DNA of 51,415 bases from Candidatus Fermentibacterota bacterium (GTDB lineage: Bacteria; Fermentibacterota; Fermentibacteria; Fermentibacterales; Fermentibacteraceae). Under the pieces are notes generated by a model. It was not told where the DNA came from, did not search any database, and worked only from the letters and a program-made list of their open reading frames with translations. Positions within the stretch are counted from its first letter, which is position 1. Each line of letters begins with the position of its first letter. The stretch is taken from the NCBI GenBank assembly GCA_012523605.1, contig JAAYTY010000044.1, forward strand, positions 1 to 51,415, in the 5' to 3' direction. A program made the translations under genes and the position numbers. Below, one piece after another: positions 41,274 to 50,438 of this stretch.

Positions 41274-41432
41274 TCAGCTTCCGCGCCCCCCCTGCAGGCC
41301 CAGCTCCCTGATGTGATTCAATAGAGTCCTGTAGCTCACGCCGAGGATCCTAGCCGCGACGGTGCGGTTTCCGCCGCTGCGCTCCAGAGCCTCCAGTATC
41401 CTCCGGCGCCTGACCTCCCTCGAAGCCTCCAT
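41274..41432 (-). CDS. Separate Fis-type helix-turn-helix domain of the upstream response regulator
   Basis: 52 aa, reading frame identical to that of the response regulator but after its stop. The sequence RILEALERSGGNRTVAARIL and then GVSYRTLLNHIRELGL is a textbook Fis/NtrC DNA-binding domain, well preserved. The ATG comes six bases after the TAA of the regulator, close enough for a ribosome to restart; there is no good ribosome site. It could be a real split protein, a restarted fragment of a mutated gene, or one half of a readthrough product. It ends three bases from gatE, which converges on it. Confidence 0.65.
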   Translation of the reverse strand: MEASREVRRRRILEALERSGGNRTVAARILGVSYRTLLNHIRELGLQGGRGS

Positions 41433-41438
41433 CGCCGC

Positions 41439-42563
41439 TTATGGCATCGAGCTGTCGCGGCCTGCCGGCGGGATCTCCAGCAGGTCGGGTGTGATCGCCC
41501 GTCCGGCGGACAGGGTCGCTGCGCGCAGGAGTATGCTCCTCAGCTCGCGGACGTTCCCCGGCCAGTGGTAGGACTCGAGGGCGGCCGATGCGGCCTCGTC
41601 CAGCAGCGAGGGGTTGCAGCCCGCCTCCTTCAGGAAATGCCGCGACAGGAGAGCCACGTCTCCGTGCCTCTCACGGAGCGGGGGAAGGATCACGGGGAAC
41701 TCGCAGAGCCTGTAGTAGAGGTCCTGCCTGAACCGGCCAGCGGAGGCTTCCGAGCCGAGATCCCTGTTGCTCGCCGCGACTATCCTGACATCCACTCTTA
41801 TCGTCTCCGAGCCGCCCACTCTGGTGAACTCCCTCTCCTGCAGAACCCGCAGGAGCTTCCCCTGCAGAGCCGGCGCGAGGTCGCCCACCTCGTCCAGGAA
41901 CACGGTTCCGCCGTCCGCGAGCTCGAATCTGCCGGACCGCCGGCAGTCTGCGCCGGTGTAGGCGCCCTTCTCCGCTCCGAACAGCTCGCTCTCCATGAGT
42001 TCGGACGGTATGGCGGCGCAGTTGACGGGGATGAAGGGACCATCGCGCCTGTCGCTCGCATCGTGCACGGCCCGTGCAAGCAGCTCCTTGCCGGTGCCGC
42101 TCTCCCCGAGGATCAGCACCGTAAGCCGGGACGCCGCTCCTTTGAGCGCCCGCTCCACCGCGGCCCTGAACGGAGGGCTCTCTCCGATCATTTCCGAGGG
42201 TCTGCAGGGTGAAGCCTCCTCGAGAAGCGCGATAAGCGAATCTATCTGGAATGGCTTGGTCACGAAGTCACGGGCGCCTGCCTTCATGGCCCTTACCGCG
42301 AGGTCGATGGTGCCGAATGCGGTCATGAGAATCACCGGCATGGAAGGACTCGAAGCCTTCGCGGCCGAGAGCACGGCAAGACCGTCGCACCCCGGGAGGC
42401 AGACGTCCGTCAGCACAGCGTCGTACCTTCCTTCTCCCAGGAGCTTCACGGCGGACGGTCCGTCGGCGGCGGCGACCACCTCCCATCCGGCCTCTGAAAG
42501 CGCTGTCACGAGCATGCTGCGCATGCCCCTGCGGTCCTCCACCAGGAGCACGACCCTCTTCAC
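41439..42563 (-). CDS. NtrC-family response regulator lacking its DNA-binding domain because of an in-frame TAA
   Basis: 374 aa. Receiver domain 1-120 with phospho-acceptor Asp53 in LTDVCLP and Lys103 in TKPF; sigma-54 AAA+ domain about 125-365 with Walker A GESGTGKE at 153-160 and the sigma-54 contact loop GAYTGA at 200-205; arginine finger region LPPLRERHGD. The protein should open sigma-54 promoters. It stops at TAA (41441-41439) after SSMP, exactly at the linker to the HTH domain, which is encoded in the same frame directly behind. The start is GTG with a GTGA overlap with the kinase gene, its likely partner. Confidence 0.88.
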   Translation of the reverse strand: MKRVVLLVEDRRGMRSMLVTALSEAGWEVVAAADGPSAVKLLGEGRYDAVLTDVCLPGCDGLAVLSAAKASSPSMPVILMTAFGTIDLAVRAMKAGARDFVTKPFQIDSLIALLEEASPCRPSEMIGESPPFRAAVERALKGAASRLTVLILGESGTGKELLARAVHDASDRRDGPFIPVNCAAIPSELMESELFGAEKGAYTGADCRRSGRFELADGGTVFLDEVGDLAPALQGKLLRVLQEREFTRVGGSETIRVDVRIVAASNRDLGSEASAGRFRQDLYYRLCEFPVILPPLRERHGDVALLSRHFLKEAGCNPSLLDEAASAALESYHWPGNVRELRSILLRAATLSAGRAITPDLLEIPPAGRDSSMP

Positions 42564-44191
42564 AGATCTTCCTTCGCGCAGAGCGGAAGCCTGATCTCGA
42601 AGACGGCGCCGCCGCCCTCCCGGCGTGAGGCACGCAGATCTCCGTTCATCATCCCTGCCAGGCGTCTTGTGATCGTAAGGCCCAGGCCCATGTGGCCCTC
42701 CCCCTGCTTCGTACTATAGAACGGGCGCATGACTGCGTCCCCGTCCTCGGGTAGCCCGGGCCCCCTGTCCATGACTGAGACGCTGAAGCTCCCCCTCGAA
42801 CACGCCACGACCACTTCGGGCACACCTCCGGGATCCGCCTCCTTTGCGTTCCTGACCAGGTTGAGCACGCACCTCTGGAGGAGCACGGGATCCGCCCTCA
42901 GGCAGGCGTCCGGACACGAGCCGTCCGCCAGCTCGAAGCGTGCGCCGGTCTCCGAGCAAACGGCGGCCACGGAATCCGCGAGAGAGGAGCAGGTGACCTC
43001 GTCCAGCCTGGCCTCGGGGGTTCCGGCGAAGGACTTGAACGAGCCGATCATCCTCTGCGCCGAGACTATCTCCTCACGGGCCTCGGCCAGGATGGATTCC
43101 GTCCTCGGATCTGAGTGGCCCCTTGCGAGGAGGTCCATGAAGCCCTGGAGAGCGCAGAGGGTGTTGCCCATCTCGTGAGCCACGCCGGCCGACAGCGTTC
43201 CGAGCCCGGCCATCGCGGCCTCCTCGGCGAGCCTGCGCTCGAGCGTCCTCAGCCTCGTCACGTCGTTCACCAGAACCGCTCTGGAGCCTCCTGGCGAAGC
43301 GGCCACGGAAACGCTGTAGGCCCTTCTCTCGGGTCCGGACTCGATCTCCAGCTCGATCTCACCGGGTTCCGATCCGATCCCGGAAAGAAACCTGCCGATG
43401 GCCGCCCCCGCCTTGGTCCTCCCGCCGGGGAAACCGCTCCCCAGGTCGCCCGAATCCAGACGGAAGAGCTCGGCCGCGCTCGGATTGAACAGGGTCAGCT
43501 TCCCCTCGGCATCGAGAGCCATCAGGGCGGCGCCGATGCTCGAAACGACAGCGGCGGAGCACTCCTCCGCCCTGTCGGCTCTCCGCTCGGCCAACCTCCG
43601 GAGTCTGTCCAGCTCACGGTCGCGTTCCGACAGCTTCTGGACAAGCTCGGCGAAGGATGCGCGGGCGGCCGCCGCGGTTCTCGCGCCTCCGGGAACCTGC
43701 CGCCCGGCCTCTTCTAGGATCTCCTCGAGAGGAGCCGTGAGGTTGCGCGAAATGTATCCCGGCGTGAGTATCGAGAGGATCAGCAGTCCGGCGGTGATCA
43801 CGGCGAGGGAGAATGTGAGGATCGTACGGAAGGGCTGCGAAGGCGGAAGCCTCACGCCTGCGTACCGTCCCCCCCCGAGAGGTCTGACCTCCCAGTCCCC
43901 TCCCAGCTCCTCCACCCTCGCCGAATCGAGGATGAGAGCCTCCTCGAGAGTCCCGGAGAGAACGAGTGGAGCTGCGGCCTGCCTGAGCGCCTCTTCGGAA
44001 GGATTCCCCCGCACCGAGGCCGTGATCATCTCCGCGGCCATTACGGCGCGAAGCCTCCTCTCGTCCTCGAAGTCCCGGGCGAGAAGAAGGTTTATCACGA
44101 GGGCGACGAGCGAGGCGGCTACGCCGGCGGCCAGGGAAGAACCTATCAGCAGTTCGACGGCGAGAGTGAACCTGCCCCTGCCCGGCTTCAC
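42560..44191 (-). CDS. Membrane histidine kinase with PAS domain (NtrB-like)
   Basis: 543 aa. Membrane segments at about 9-37 and 122-144 bracket an outer sensor loop of about 80 residues. A linker coil and a PAS domain (213-320, ECSAAVVSSIGAALMALD) follow, then DHp with His339 in VAHEMGNTLC, and an ATPase domain with the N box (LVRNAKEAD), DRGPGLP and GLGLTITRRLAG. It should phosphorylate the sigma-54 regulator encoded just after it. The start is GTG in a GTGA overlap with a GT2 gene, with GGAAGG upstream, so kinase and regulator are expressed with the glycan genes. Confidence 0.9.
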   Translation of the reverse strand: MKPGRGRFTLAVELLIGSSLAAGVAASLVALVINLLLARDFEDERRLRAVMAAEMITASVRGNPSEEALRQAAAPLVLSGTLEEALILDSARVEELGGDWEVRPLGGGRYAGVRLPPSQPFRTILTFSLAVITAGLLILSILTPGYISRNLTAPLEEILEEAGRQVPGGARTAAAARASFAELVQKLSERDRELDRLRRLAERRADRAEECSAAVVSSIGAALMALDAEGKLTLFNPSAAELFRLDSGDLGSGFPGGRTKAGAAIGRFLSGIGSEPGEIELEIESGPERRAYSVSVAASPGGSRAVLVNDVTRLRTLERRLAEEAAMAGLGTLSAGVAHEMGNTLCALQGFMDLLARGHSDPRTESILAEAREEIVSAQRMIGSFKSFAGTPEARLDEVTCSSLADSVAAVCSETGARFELADGSCPDACLRADPVLLQRCVLNLVRNAKEADPGGVPEVVVACSRGSFSVSVMDRGPGLPEDGDAVMRPFYSTKQGEGHMGLGLTITRRLAGMMNGDLRASRREGGGAVFEIRLPLCAKEDL

Positions 44192-45018
44192 CTTCCCACC
44201 TTCCCCCGGCTCCTTCTCCAGGCGAGATAGTCGAGCCAGCCCGTCACGAACTCGGTCCTGCCCCGTGACAGCGACAGCAGCAGATGCAACGGCATCCATG
44301 CAGCGCTGCGGAACCGCATGAACGGCGTGGAGCAGTGCCTTTCCATGAATATGAAGCGGTTCCTCTCGCGAAGCCTTCTCGATGCGGGACCGCCGCCCAT
44401 GGTGGCCGCGTGCTCGTGGTCCCAGATGGAGAGAGGGGCCCTGGTCATGGACAGGCCCGCACATGCGGCACGGACACCGAGGTCGGCGTCCTCCCAGTAG
44501 ATCGGGGCGAATTCGACTGCAAGCCCGCCCAGCGTCTCCCAGTGGGATCTCCTGAAGAGGCTGCACGCACCCGACGGGTAGGGTACGCCATGCTCTTCCG
44601 GACCGGTCACGGCCAGGCCGCGCCTGAAGCCCGTCCTCATACCGCCTTCGTCCTGCATTCCCGGCCTCGTGATTACCGGCACCGCCGCATATACCGAGTC
44701 GGGCGCGGATTCGAGCGCCTGCACGAGTTCCGCCACGGCTCCCTTCCGGGGCGAGACGTCATTGTTGAGGAGAAGAAGGATGTCGCCTCCGGCCAGGGAC
44801 ATCCCGAGGTTCACGGAGTGGCAGAACCCCGGGGGGCCCTCCCTTCTAGCGAACCTCACACCGGGGAACTCCGCCGGACCGGCTTCGCAGGTGCCGTCCG
44901 ATGATGCGTCGTCAACGACGATCACCTCCCACCCCGGTGCCTCGCCGGTCAGGCGGGGCAGATGCCTCCTGAGCAGCTCCAGCCCGTTCCTGGAAGGGAT
45001 GACGACGCTTCCCCTCAC
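44188..45018 (-). CDS. Glycosyltransferase family 2 (rhamnosyltransferase-like)
   Basis: 276 aa GT-A enzyme. VVIPSRNGLELLRRHL, then VIVVDDASSDGT holds the first Asp pair and LLLNNDVSPRKGAV the metal-binding DxD-like site (NND); IYWEDADLGVRA contains the catalytic ED. It resembles WsaF/WbbL-type rhamnosyltransferases. The start is GTG overlapping the preceding stop; the frame continues upstream but that stretch is only a shadow of the large membrane protein gene. Confidence 0.9.
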   Translation of the reverse strand: MRGSVVIPSRNGLELLRRHLPRLTGEAPGWEVIVVDDASSDGTCEAGPAEFPGVRFARREGPPGFCHSVNLGMSLAGGDILLLLNNDVSPRKGAVAELVQALESAPDSVYAAVPVITRPGMQDEGGMRTGFRRGLAVTGPEEHGVPYPSGACSLFRRSHWETLGGLAVEFAPIYWEDADLGVRAACAGLSMTRAPLSIWDHEHAATMGGGPASRRLRERNRFIFMERHCSTPFMRFRSAAWMPLHLLLSLSRGRTEFVTGWLDYLAWRRSRGKVGR

Positions 45019-47129
45019 CGCCGCACCTCGATCCTGTCCAGATAGATCCCTTCGAGGTCGCGCGCCGGGAGCGGTTCCGACGGGAAGATGCAGGTCACCT
45101 CGCCGGGCCTGGCGGCGAGCGTTACAACGACAGTCGTGTCCCGCAGGTTGCCCGGTTCGGGATTCCGCCCGGTTTCGCCCCTGCGGACGGCGCGCACCCA
45201 CCGAGGCGGCTCCCTCATCCCCGTGGAGAGAAGCATCCGGGCCGCGCTCTCCCCGCATCTCGCGGACAGGCCGAGGGGTTCTCCATGGGTCAGCGCCCTG
45301 AGGTGCAGCCTGAGCTCGAACTCCGGGCCCCCGCCTGGAGGGGCGGGAAGCAGGACGGCGTCGCCCGGTTCCGAAAGGCGCAGCATAAGCTCGCGGGAGC
45401 CTTCGAAGGCCATCCTCTCCCTCGGATCGGGCGAGGCGGGGTAGATACTGCACCCGACCCTGCCGGACGGCGGAAGGTCCTCAGCCTCCCAGGCGGTGGG
45501 AACCGCCGGTTGAAGCGATGCGAAAAGGACGAGCGCGAGCGGCGGAACAGCGAGCGACGCGCCCTCGCGGCCCCTTCCGTAGAGAACCGCCGACACCGCC
45601 CATGCTGCAGCCCAGCCGGCTGTCGCGACGGCGTCGGGCCGCAGCATCGAAGGGAGGAGCGCGCCTGCGCCTGCCCCCCGTGCGCCCGCCACCCATTCCA
45701 GGATCCTGTCCGTGCCGTCGAGGTAGTTGAATCTCAGGTCTGGCATGACGAAGCAGGCGCCCGACGCCAGCGCAGAGAGGGCGATGAACCCGCCGCCCCT
45801 GCCGGATGACAGGGCGTGGGCCATGCCGAGCGCGAACAGAGGAAGCAGAGGCATGAAGGGCCTGCCCCAGGGCGTCGGGCACGAGTGCCAGTCCAGGGGC
45901 TGCCAGAGCACGAGGACCGCCAGGTAGGCCGCCGAGGACAACACGAGGGGTCTCGCGAGGGCGGACCTGCGGAGGGAGTGTGCCAGGCCGAACGCCGCTG
46001 GCAGAAGCCAGGGGGCGCGCCAGAGCAGGCCGGTCTCCTGATCCAGCAGCATCCAGAGCGGCGCCATGACGATGTCCGGAAGGGTGGCGACCGTCCTGTG
46101 CCAGACAACGGCGAGCGATTCGACGTTTCCATACCTCATCCAGAAGAGCCTGCCGCCCAGGACGGCCCTGTCCGCGAGCAGGATGCCGGCGAGAACGACG
46201 AGCCCGGCCGCCATCCATGCGAGACGCCTCCTGGAACTCATCATGGAGAGAGAGGCTAGGGCAAGCCCGGCGCCGGCCGCTGCGAACCTCAGCTTCAGGA
46301 GGGCGAGGGCCAGGGCGCACAAGATGACGGGCACGAAGCGTCCCCGGGAGGACAGAAACGCTCCCAGCGCAACGAGACCAGCGGCGGCGAAGTCGGGATA
46401 GGCGAGCCCGGCGACCGCGGCTCCGGGAAGCAGCAGTACGGAAAGAACGGCCGCCCGGCCGTGCTCGCCGGTCCTCTCGCGGGACAGCATCAGGGCGACC
46501 AGCGAAGCCGAGACGGCGGTCACGATGAGAGCCGCGATGCGGAATCCGGGGAGCCCGAGCAGGACCCCCGGCAGGATGAGGAGCGGGAAAGCGGGCTGGA
46601 AGTGGCTGAGCCCCTGGGCATCGGCGATCTCGGGAGACACGGTTGCGACCGGATCGTACTGCCTCAGATCGTCCGAGGCGTCCAGATCTCCGTCCTGAAC
46701 GATGCTCCCGGCGACCGCCGCATAGTAGGGCTCGTCGCCGGTGAAGGGCACCAGCATGATGACGAGAGGCGCGAGCGGCAGCAGTGCCGTCGCGGCGCTC
46801 CTCCTGGAGGAGCCATCCGGCTCGAGCAGGGTTAACACGCCTGCGGCCGCGGCCGACATGGACGCGAGCAGCACGGCTCTTCCAAGAGGCCAGGCCGCTC
46901 CGGTCACCACGAACACCGCGAGGAAGGCCAGGGAGCATCGCCATCTCCGCGCGCCGGGGGAGACGGCGCCGGCCAGGAGCCAGGCCAGCGGGACGAGGCG
47001 ACCCAGAGTCCCCGGCAGCGGCAGGCCGAGCAGTCTCCAAGCGAGGAACACGGTCAGCCCCCCTACAAGTCCGGTGAAGGCTCCAGGCAGCCTCCCGGGG
47101 AGGGCGGCAGGATTCCCGAGGAGCCTCAC
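45015..47129 (-). CDS. Multi-spanning membrane protein, probable GT-C glycosyltransferase
   Basis: 704 aa. About eleven to twelve hydrophobic segments from residue 20 to 500. The first large outer loop has MLVPFTGDEPYYAAVAGSI: an acidic residue between the first helices, as in ArnT/PMT-type (GT83/GT39) enzymes that use polyprenyl-phosphate sugars. The last 150 residues are soluble and beta-rich, ending in YLDRIEVRR. The start is GTG with GGAGGAG upstream and a GTGA overlap. Family is inferred from topology and the GDEPYY loop, so the precise activity is open. It lies between glycosyltransferase genes. Confidence 0.65.
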   Translation of the reverse strand: MRLLGNPAALPGRLPGAFTGLVGGLTVFLAWRLLGLPLPGTLGRLVPLAWLLAGAVSPGARRWRCSLAFLAVFVVTGAAWPLGRAVLLASMSAAAAGVLTLLEPDGSSRRSAATALLPLAPLVIMLVPFTGDEPYYAAVAGSIVQDGDLDASDDLRQYDPVATVSPEIADAQGLSHFQPAFPLLILPGVLLGLPGFRIAALIVTAVSASLVALMLSRERTGEHGRAAVLSVLLLPGAAVAGLAYPDFAAAGLVALGAFLSSRGRFVPVILCALALALLKLRFAAAGAGLALASLSMMSSRRRLAWMAAGLVVLAGILLADRAVLGGRLFWMRYGNVESLAVVWHRTVATLPDIVMAPLWMLLDQETGLLWRAPWLLPAAFGLAHSLRRSALARPLVLSSAAYLAVLVLWQPLDWHSCPTPWGRPFMPLLPLFALGMAHALSSGRGGGFIALSALASGACFVMPDLRFNYLDGTDRILEWVAGARGAGAGALLPSMLRPDAVATAGWAAAWAVSAVLYGRGREGASLAVPPLALVLFASLQPAVPTAWEAEDLPPSGRVGCSIYPASPDPRERMAFEGSRELMLRLSEPGDAVLLPAPPGGGPEFELRLHLRALTHGEPLGLSARCGESAARMLLSTGMREPPRWVRAVRRGETGRNPEPGNLRDTTVVVTLAARPGEVTCIFPSEPLPARDLEGIYLDRIEVRR

Positions 47130-47899
47130 TGCGCTCCTCCGGGGCCGACGATGATCACGGGATGCTCGAACGGCCTGTAGGGCCGGACGAGTCTTATGGT
47201 CAGAACGGTTTCGGAGGAGGGTATCTCGAGCATTGTCACGCCGGGCGGCAGGGCTGTCGCGAAGAAGTCGCCCGAAGCGAGCCCCACGGGCAGCGAGTCC
47301 CTTGTTCCACCGCACTCGATGCGCATGGAGAAGGGGTCGTTCCAAATACCAGGCGGTATTCTCACCTCGAGCACCGGTGAAGCCCTGTCGAGCACCGCCG
47401 TTCCCGGCCAGGCGACCCCGCCCCGGGTGAAGGCCTCCTGCATCACGGCAGGTTCCGGCTCGGTCACCGAAGGCAGGCCGAGAAAGGCCGTGGCGACGAG
47501 AAGACCGGTTGGAACAGCGACTCTCCTGATCCGTCGATCCATCGGGAGCAGGCCGGCCAGCGCGGCGGCGCACCAGGCCCAGTACCCCGAGACGGCGCCG
47601 GCCTGCCCCGCGAGGAGGACGGCGAAGCAACCGGCCGCCCTGGCGGCGAATCCCTGCGAGAAGGCTTCCGCCGCGAGCCCGGCGGCGGCGACCAGAGCAG
47701 GAGCATCCTGGGAACCTCCGAGCACTCCGGCACCCAGAGCGGCCATGCCCGATGCGAGAATCACGGGCGAGGATCTCGCGGCGAGGAGGGCCGCGCCGGC
47801 GAGCGCCCAGGCGGCGGAAGCGGCGGGATCGCCGCCCAGGGCGATTCTGACGAGCGCAACGGCCGCGGTGCCGGCTGCCCAGCCGAGACGCCTCACCAT
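47126..47899 (-). CDS. Membrane protein of unknown function with a C-terminal soluble domain
   Basis: 257 aa. About six hydrophobic segments fill residues 5-155 with Ala/Gly/Leu-rich sequence; the last 90 residues form a soluble, beta-rich domain (SPVLEVRIPPGIWNDPFSMR, then FFATALPPGVTMLEIPSSE). I recognise no family. The ATG at 47899 overlaps the preceding GT2 stop, and GTG at 47902 is an alternative. It sits between two transferase genes and may be part of the same glycan-export or polymerisation machine. Confidence 0.65.
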   Translation of the reverse strand: MVRRLGWAAGTAAVALVRIALGGDPAASAAWALAGAALLAARSSPVILASGMAALGAGVLGGSQDAPALVAAAGLAAEAFSQGFAARAAGCFAVLLAGQAGAVSGYWAWCAAALAGLLPMDRRIRRVAVPTGLLVATAFLGLPSVTEPEPAVMQEAFTRGGVAWPGTAVLDRASPVLEVRIPPGIWNDPFSMRIECGGTRDSLPVGLASGDFFATALPPGVTMLEIPSSETVLTIRLVRPYRPFEHPVIIVGPGGAQ

Positions 47900-49206
47900 C
47901 ACTCCCGCCCCTCGAAGTCGAAATAGAGCATTCTGACCGTGGGCATGTCCACCCTGTCGTCCAGCGCCAGATAGCTCCTTCCCGCCGGCACGGGCAGTCT
48001 GACCAGTGTCCTGCCCGAAGGGAGATGGAATGCCGGCCCGGGCTCCGCTCCGAGCCAGAGCCTTCCTGTGTGCGGGATGTCGCTCTCCAGGAGGATCGAG
48101 ACCGTCCCGGGCGATCTCACGGACATCGCGCCGTAGCCCGAGAACGAGACTCCCGATCCGGACGCGCTCCAGCCGGGGCCTGCGGTCACGGTTCCGCCCC
48201 TGTCGAGATGGAAAGGTCTTCCGGGCCTGATCGACGGGAGATCGGTCGGGGCGGGCGCCGGGAGCCGCGGTATGCGCTCGGGCTGGATCGAAGGCTCGAG
48301 AACGGCGGAGACGAAAGCCCCGAGCCTCCTGAAAAGCGGGCGCCCGCGCAACGCGCACCGCGCGATGTCTCTGAACTCGCCGAATGCCGTCCGTACCGGC
48401 ATGCGGGCCGCTCTGCCGCCGAGATATTTCCTGGCAAGCAGAGCCGCCGATCTCGTCTCCCAGGCCTCCGCCTCGCTCCTCCTGCTGGAGGAGCCCACCA
48501 TGTGAAGCCCCCACGCCCCGGGCAGAAGCTCGAAGCTGTAGCCCGCCGCCGCGGTTCTGAGACACAGATCGACATCCTCGAAATACATGAAGAATCTCTC
48601 GTCGAAGCCGCCCACCGATCGGAGCACCCGGGTCCTCCAGAGCGAGACGGCCGCGCCGACTCCGGGCACGGGTCTGGGCCCCGGGTTGCCGGGCTCGGGC
48701 TCGAATCTCATGAATCCGAGATCGAATCCCCTCAGACCGGCCGTGATCCCCAGCCCCCTCCCGGCGGTCACCTCCGGCCACTCCCACAGGCCGAGCCGGG
48801 GCTGGACCGCGGCCGTACCCGGCGAGGCGTCGAGCCTGGCCTCCAGAGCCGAGAGAGATTCCGGGCCTATTCGTGCATCGGCGTTGAGAAGGAGCGTGTA
48901 AGGGGTTCTGACCCTCATCAGTCCGAGGTTGTTGGCGTAGCCGAATCCTCCGTTCCATCCGCTGCGCACGAGCATGCCCGGCATCAGCGCCCGCTCCAGC
49001 ATGTCCGCAGTGCCGTCGCTGGAGGCGTTGTCAACGATCAGCGGGGTTGCGAGGCTCTCCAGCCTGCCGAGTGTCTCGATCAGCGAAGGCGCGAGCCTTA
49101 CGGCGTTGTAGGTGACGACCAGGGCCGTAATGCGGGGGGAACCGCCCTCCGCCGGGGGTGGGGTCCGGCGCTCATCTGGGCCGCGCGGGGGTGTCAGGAA
49201 GCTCAT
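47899..49206 (-). CDS. Glycosyltransferase family 2 with a C-terminal beta domain
   Basis: 435 aa. The GT-A core is at about 25-270: TALVVTYNAVRLAPSLIETL, VDNASSDGTAD, LLLNADARIGPES (metal site) and MYFEDVDLCLRTAAAGY (catalytic ED). It resembles rhamnosyl- or galactofuranosyltransferases. The extra last 110 residues (FSGYGAMSVRSPGTVSILL..) look like a small beta sandwich of unknown role. The ATG overlaps the GT4 stop by four bases (ATGA). Confidence 0.9.
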   Translation of the reverse strand: MSFLTPPRGPDERRTPPPAEGGSPRITALVVTYNAVRLAPSLIETLGRLESLATPLIVDNASSDGTADMLERALMPGMLVRSGWNGGFGYANNLGLMRVRTPYTLLLNADARIGPESLSALEARLDASPGTAAVQPRLGLWEWPEVTAGRGLGITAGLRGFDLGFMRFEPEPGNPGPRPVPGVGAAVSLWRTRVLRSVGGFDERFFMYFEDVDLCLRTAAAGYSFELLPGAWGLHMVGSSSRRSEAEAWETRSAALLARKYLGGRAARMPVRTAFGEFRDIARCALRGRPLFRRLGAFVSAVLEPSIQPERIPRLPAPAPTDLPSIRPGRPFHLDRGGTVTAGPGWSASGSGVSFSGYGAMSVRSPGTVSILLESDIPHTGRLWLGAEPGPAFHLPSGRTLVRLPVPAGRSYLALDDRVDMPTVRMLYFDFEGRE

Positions 49207-50438
49207 CTCCCCTCCCGCGGGGCGCACTCGGCCAGTCTCTCGTAGAACCTGCCCGTGACCGCCTCCCATGTGCGTTCGGAGAGGACCTGTCTCCTGCCTT
49301 CCTCCCCCATGGCGGAAGCTGCGTCGGGGTCTTTCAGCAGCAGTCCTATCCTGTGGGCGAGGGTTCTGGCGTCGCCGAAGGGGGCAAGCCAGCCGTTCGC
49401 GCCCTCCCTGATCAGCTCGGGCATGGCGCCGGACCAGCAGCCTACAACGGGCCTGCCGCACGCCCAGGCCTCCAGCAGGCCTATGCCGAAGCAGTCGAGT
49501 CTCGACGGAAGGACGAAAACGTCGCAGGCGGCGATGATGTCGGCCCTGTCCTCCTGCCGCACGTAGCCGGTCGAGACGAGCCTGCCCGGGGGCAGGGCCC
49601 TCAGCGCGTCGTCGAGGACAGGTCTCATGTCGCCGAGCAGGGGTCCGGCGAGGACCAGAGTGAAGTCCGCGCCTCCCGCCCACAGCTCCCTGCAGGCTTC
49701 GATCAGATGGCCGGAGCCCCTGTCGAGGCAGTGTGCGGTGAGGCTGAGCACCATCCTGTTCTCTACGCCGAGGGCGTGCCGCCCTCTGGCCGGGTCGGCT
49801 TCGGCGAACTCGGCCGGATCGATCCCGCTTCCGAGAACGAGAACCCTCTCGGGAGCGACACCCATGTCGAGGAACAGGTCACGTTCGAAGAGGCTCTGCG
49901 CGACGACGAAGGAGCTTCGCCGGAGCACCTCGGGCTGCGTGCCGTCGAAGTACCTGATCGCGTCCACCCTCCTGTGCTTCTCTCCCACGTTGGCGTGGGG
50001 GACCGACGCCAGCCCGGCACGGAACCTCCGGGCGTGACGATAACCGAGGCGCAGAACGAAGGGCATGGCGTTTGCGTGGACGAAACCGAAGCCGTGATCC
50101 CGCGCCAGCCAGCGCTCCATGGACGGAACGAAGGGATTGGGATAGAAGTGGAGGTCGGGCCCGCCGCTCCTGAGTCTCCTGAGGACCGCCCTGAGGAGGT
50201 CCTGCACCGGGGGATTCACTACCGGGAATCGGATTATCTCGACTCCGTCGCGGGTTTCGCGCCTGCCCTCCACCCTCCTCCCGGACCGGCAGGTGAAAGC
50301 AGACATGTCCCATGCATCGGTAGTCGCGATGACGCAGGTGTGACCGAAGCGCAAGCCCGCGCGGGCGTGCTCAAGGACGTATCGTTCGGCCCCGCCGTGA
50401 AAAGGCGCCGACCTGTGCACAAGGTGGAGTATCCTCAC
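49203..50438 (-). CDS. Glycosyltransferase family 4
   Basis: 411 aa. LVHRSAPFHGGAERYVLEHA is the N-terminal loop, and the C-terminal domain shows LVLAGPLLGDM, DVFVLPSRLDCFGIGLLEAW with the E-x7-E pair, and ACGRPVV. The start is GTG, nine bases after AGGAGAA, in a GTGA overlap with the upstream GT4. Substrate unknown. It is part of the five-gene transferase set before the two-component genes. Confidence 0.9.
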   Translation of the reverse strand: MRILHLVHRSAPFHGGAERYVLEHARAGLRFGHTCVIATTDAWDMSAFTCRSGRRVEGRRETRDGVEIIRFPVVNPPVQDLLRAVLRRLRSGGPDLHFYPNPFVPSMERWLARDHGFGFVHANAMPFVLRLGYRHARRFRAGLASVPHANVGEKHRRVDAIRYFDGTQPEVLRRSSFVVAQSLFERDLFLDMGVAPERVLVLGSGIDPAEFAEADPARGRHALGVENRMVLSLTAHCLDRGSGHLIEACRELWAGGADFTLVLAGPLLGDMRPVLDDALRALPPGRLVSTGYVRQEDRADIIAACDVFVLPSRLDCFGIGLLEAWACGRPVVGCWSGAMPELIREGANGWLAPFGDARTLAHRIGLLLKDPDAASAMGEEGRRQVLSERTWEAVTGRFYERLAECAPREGR

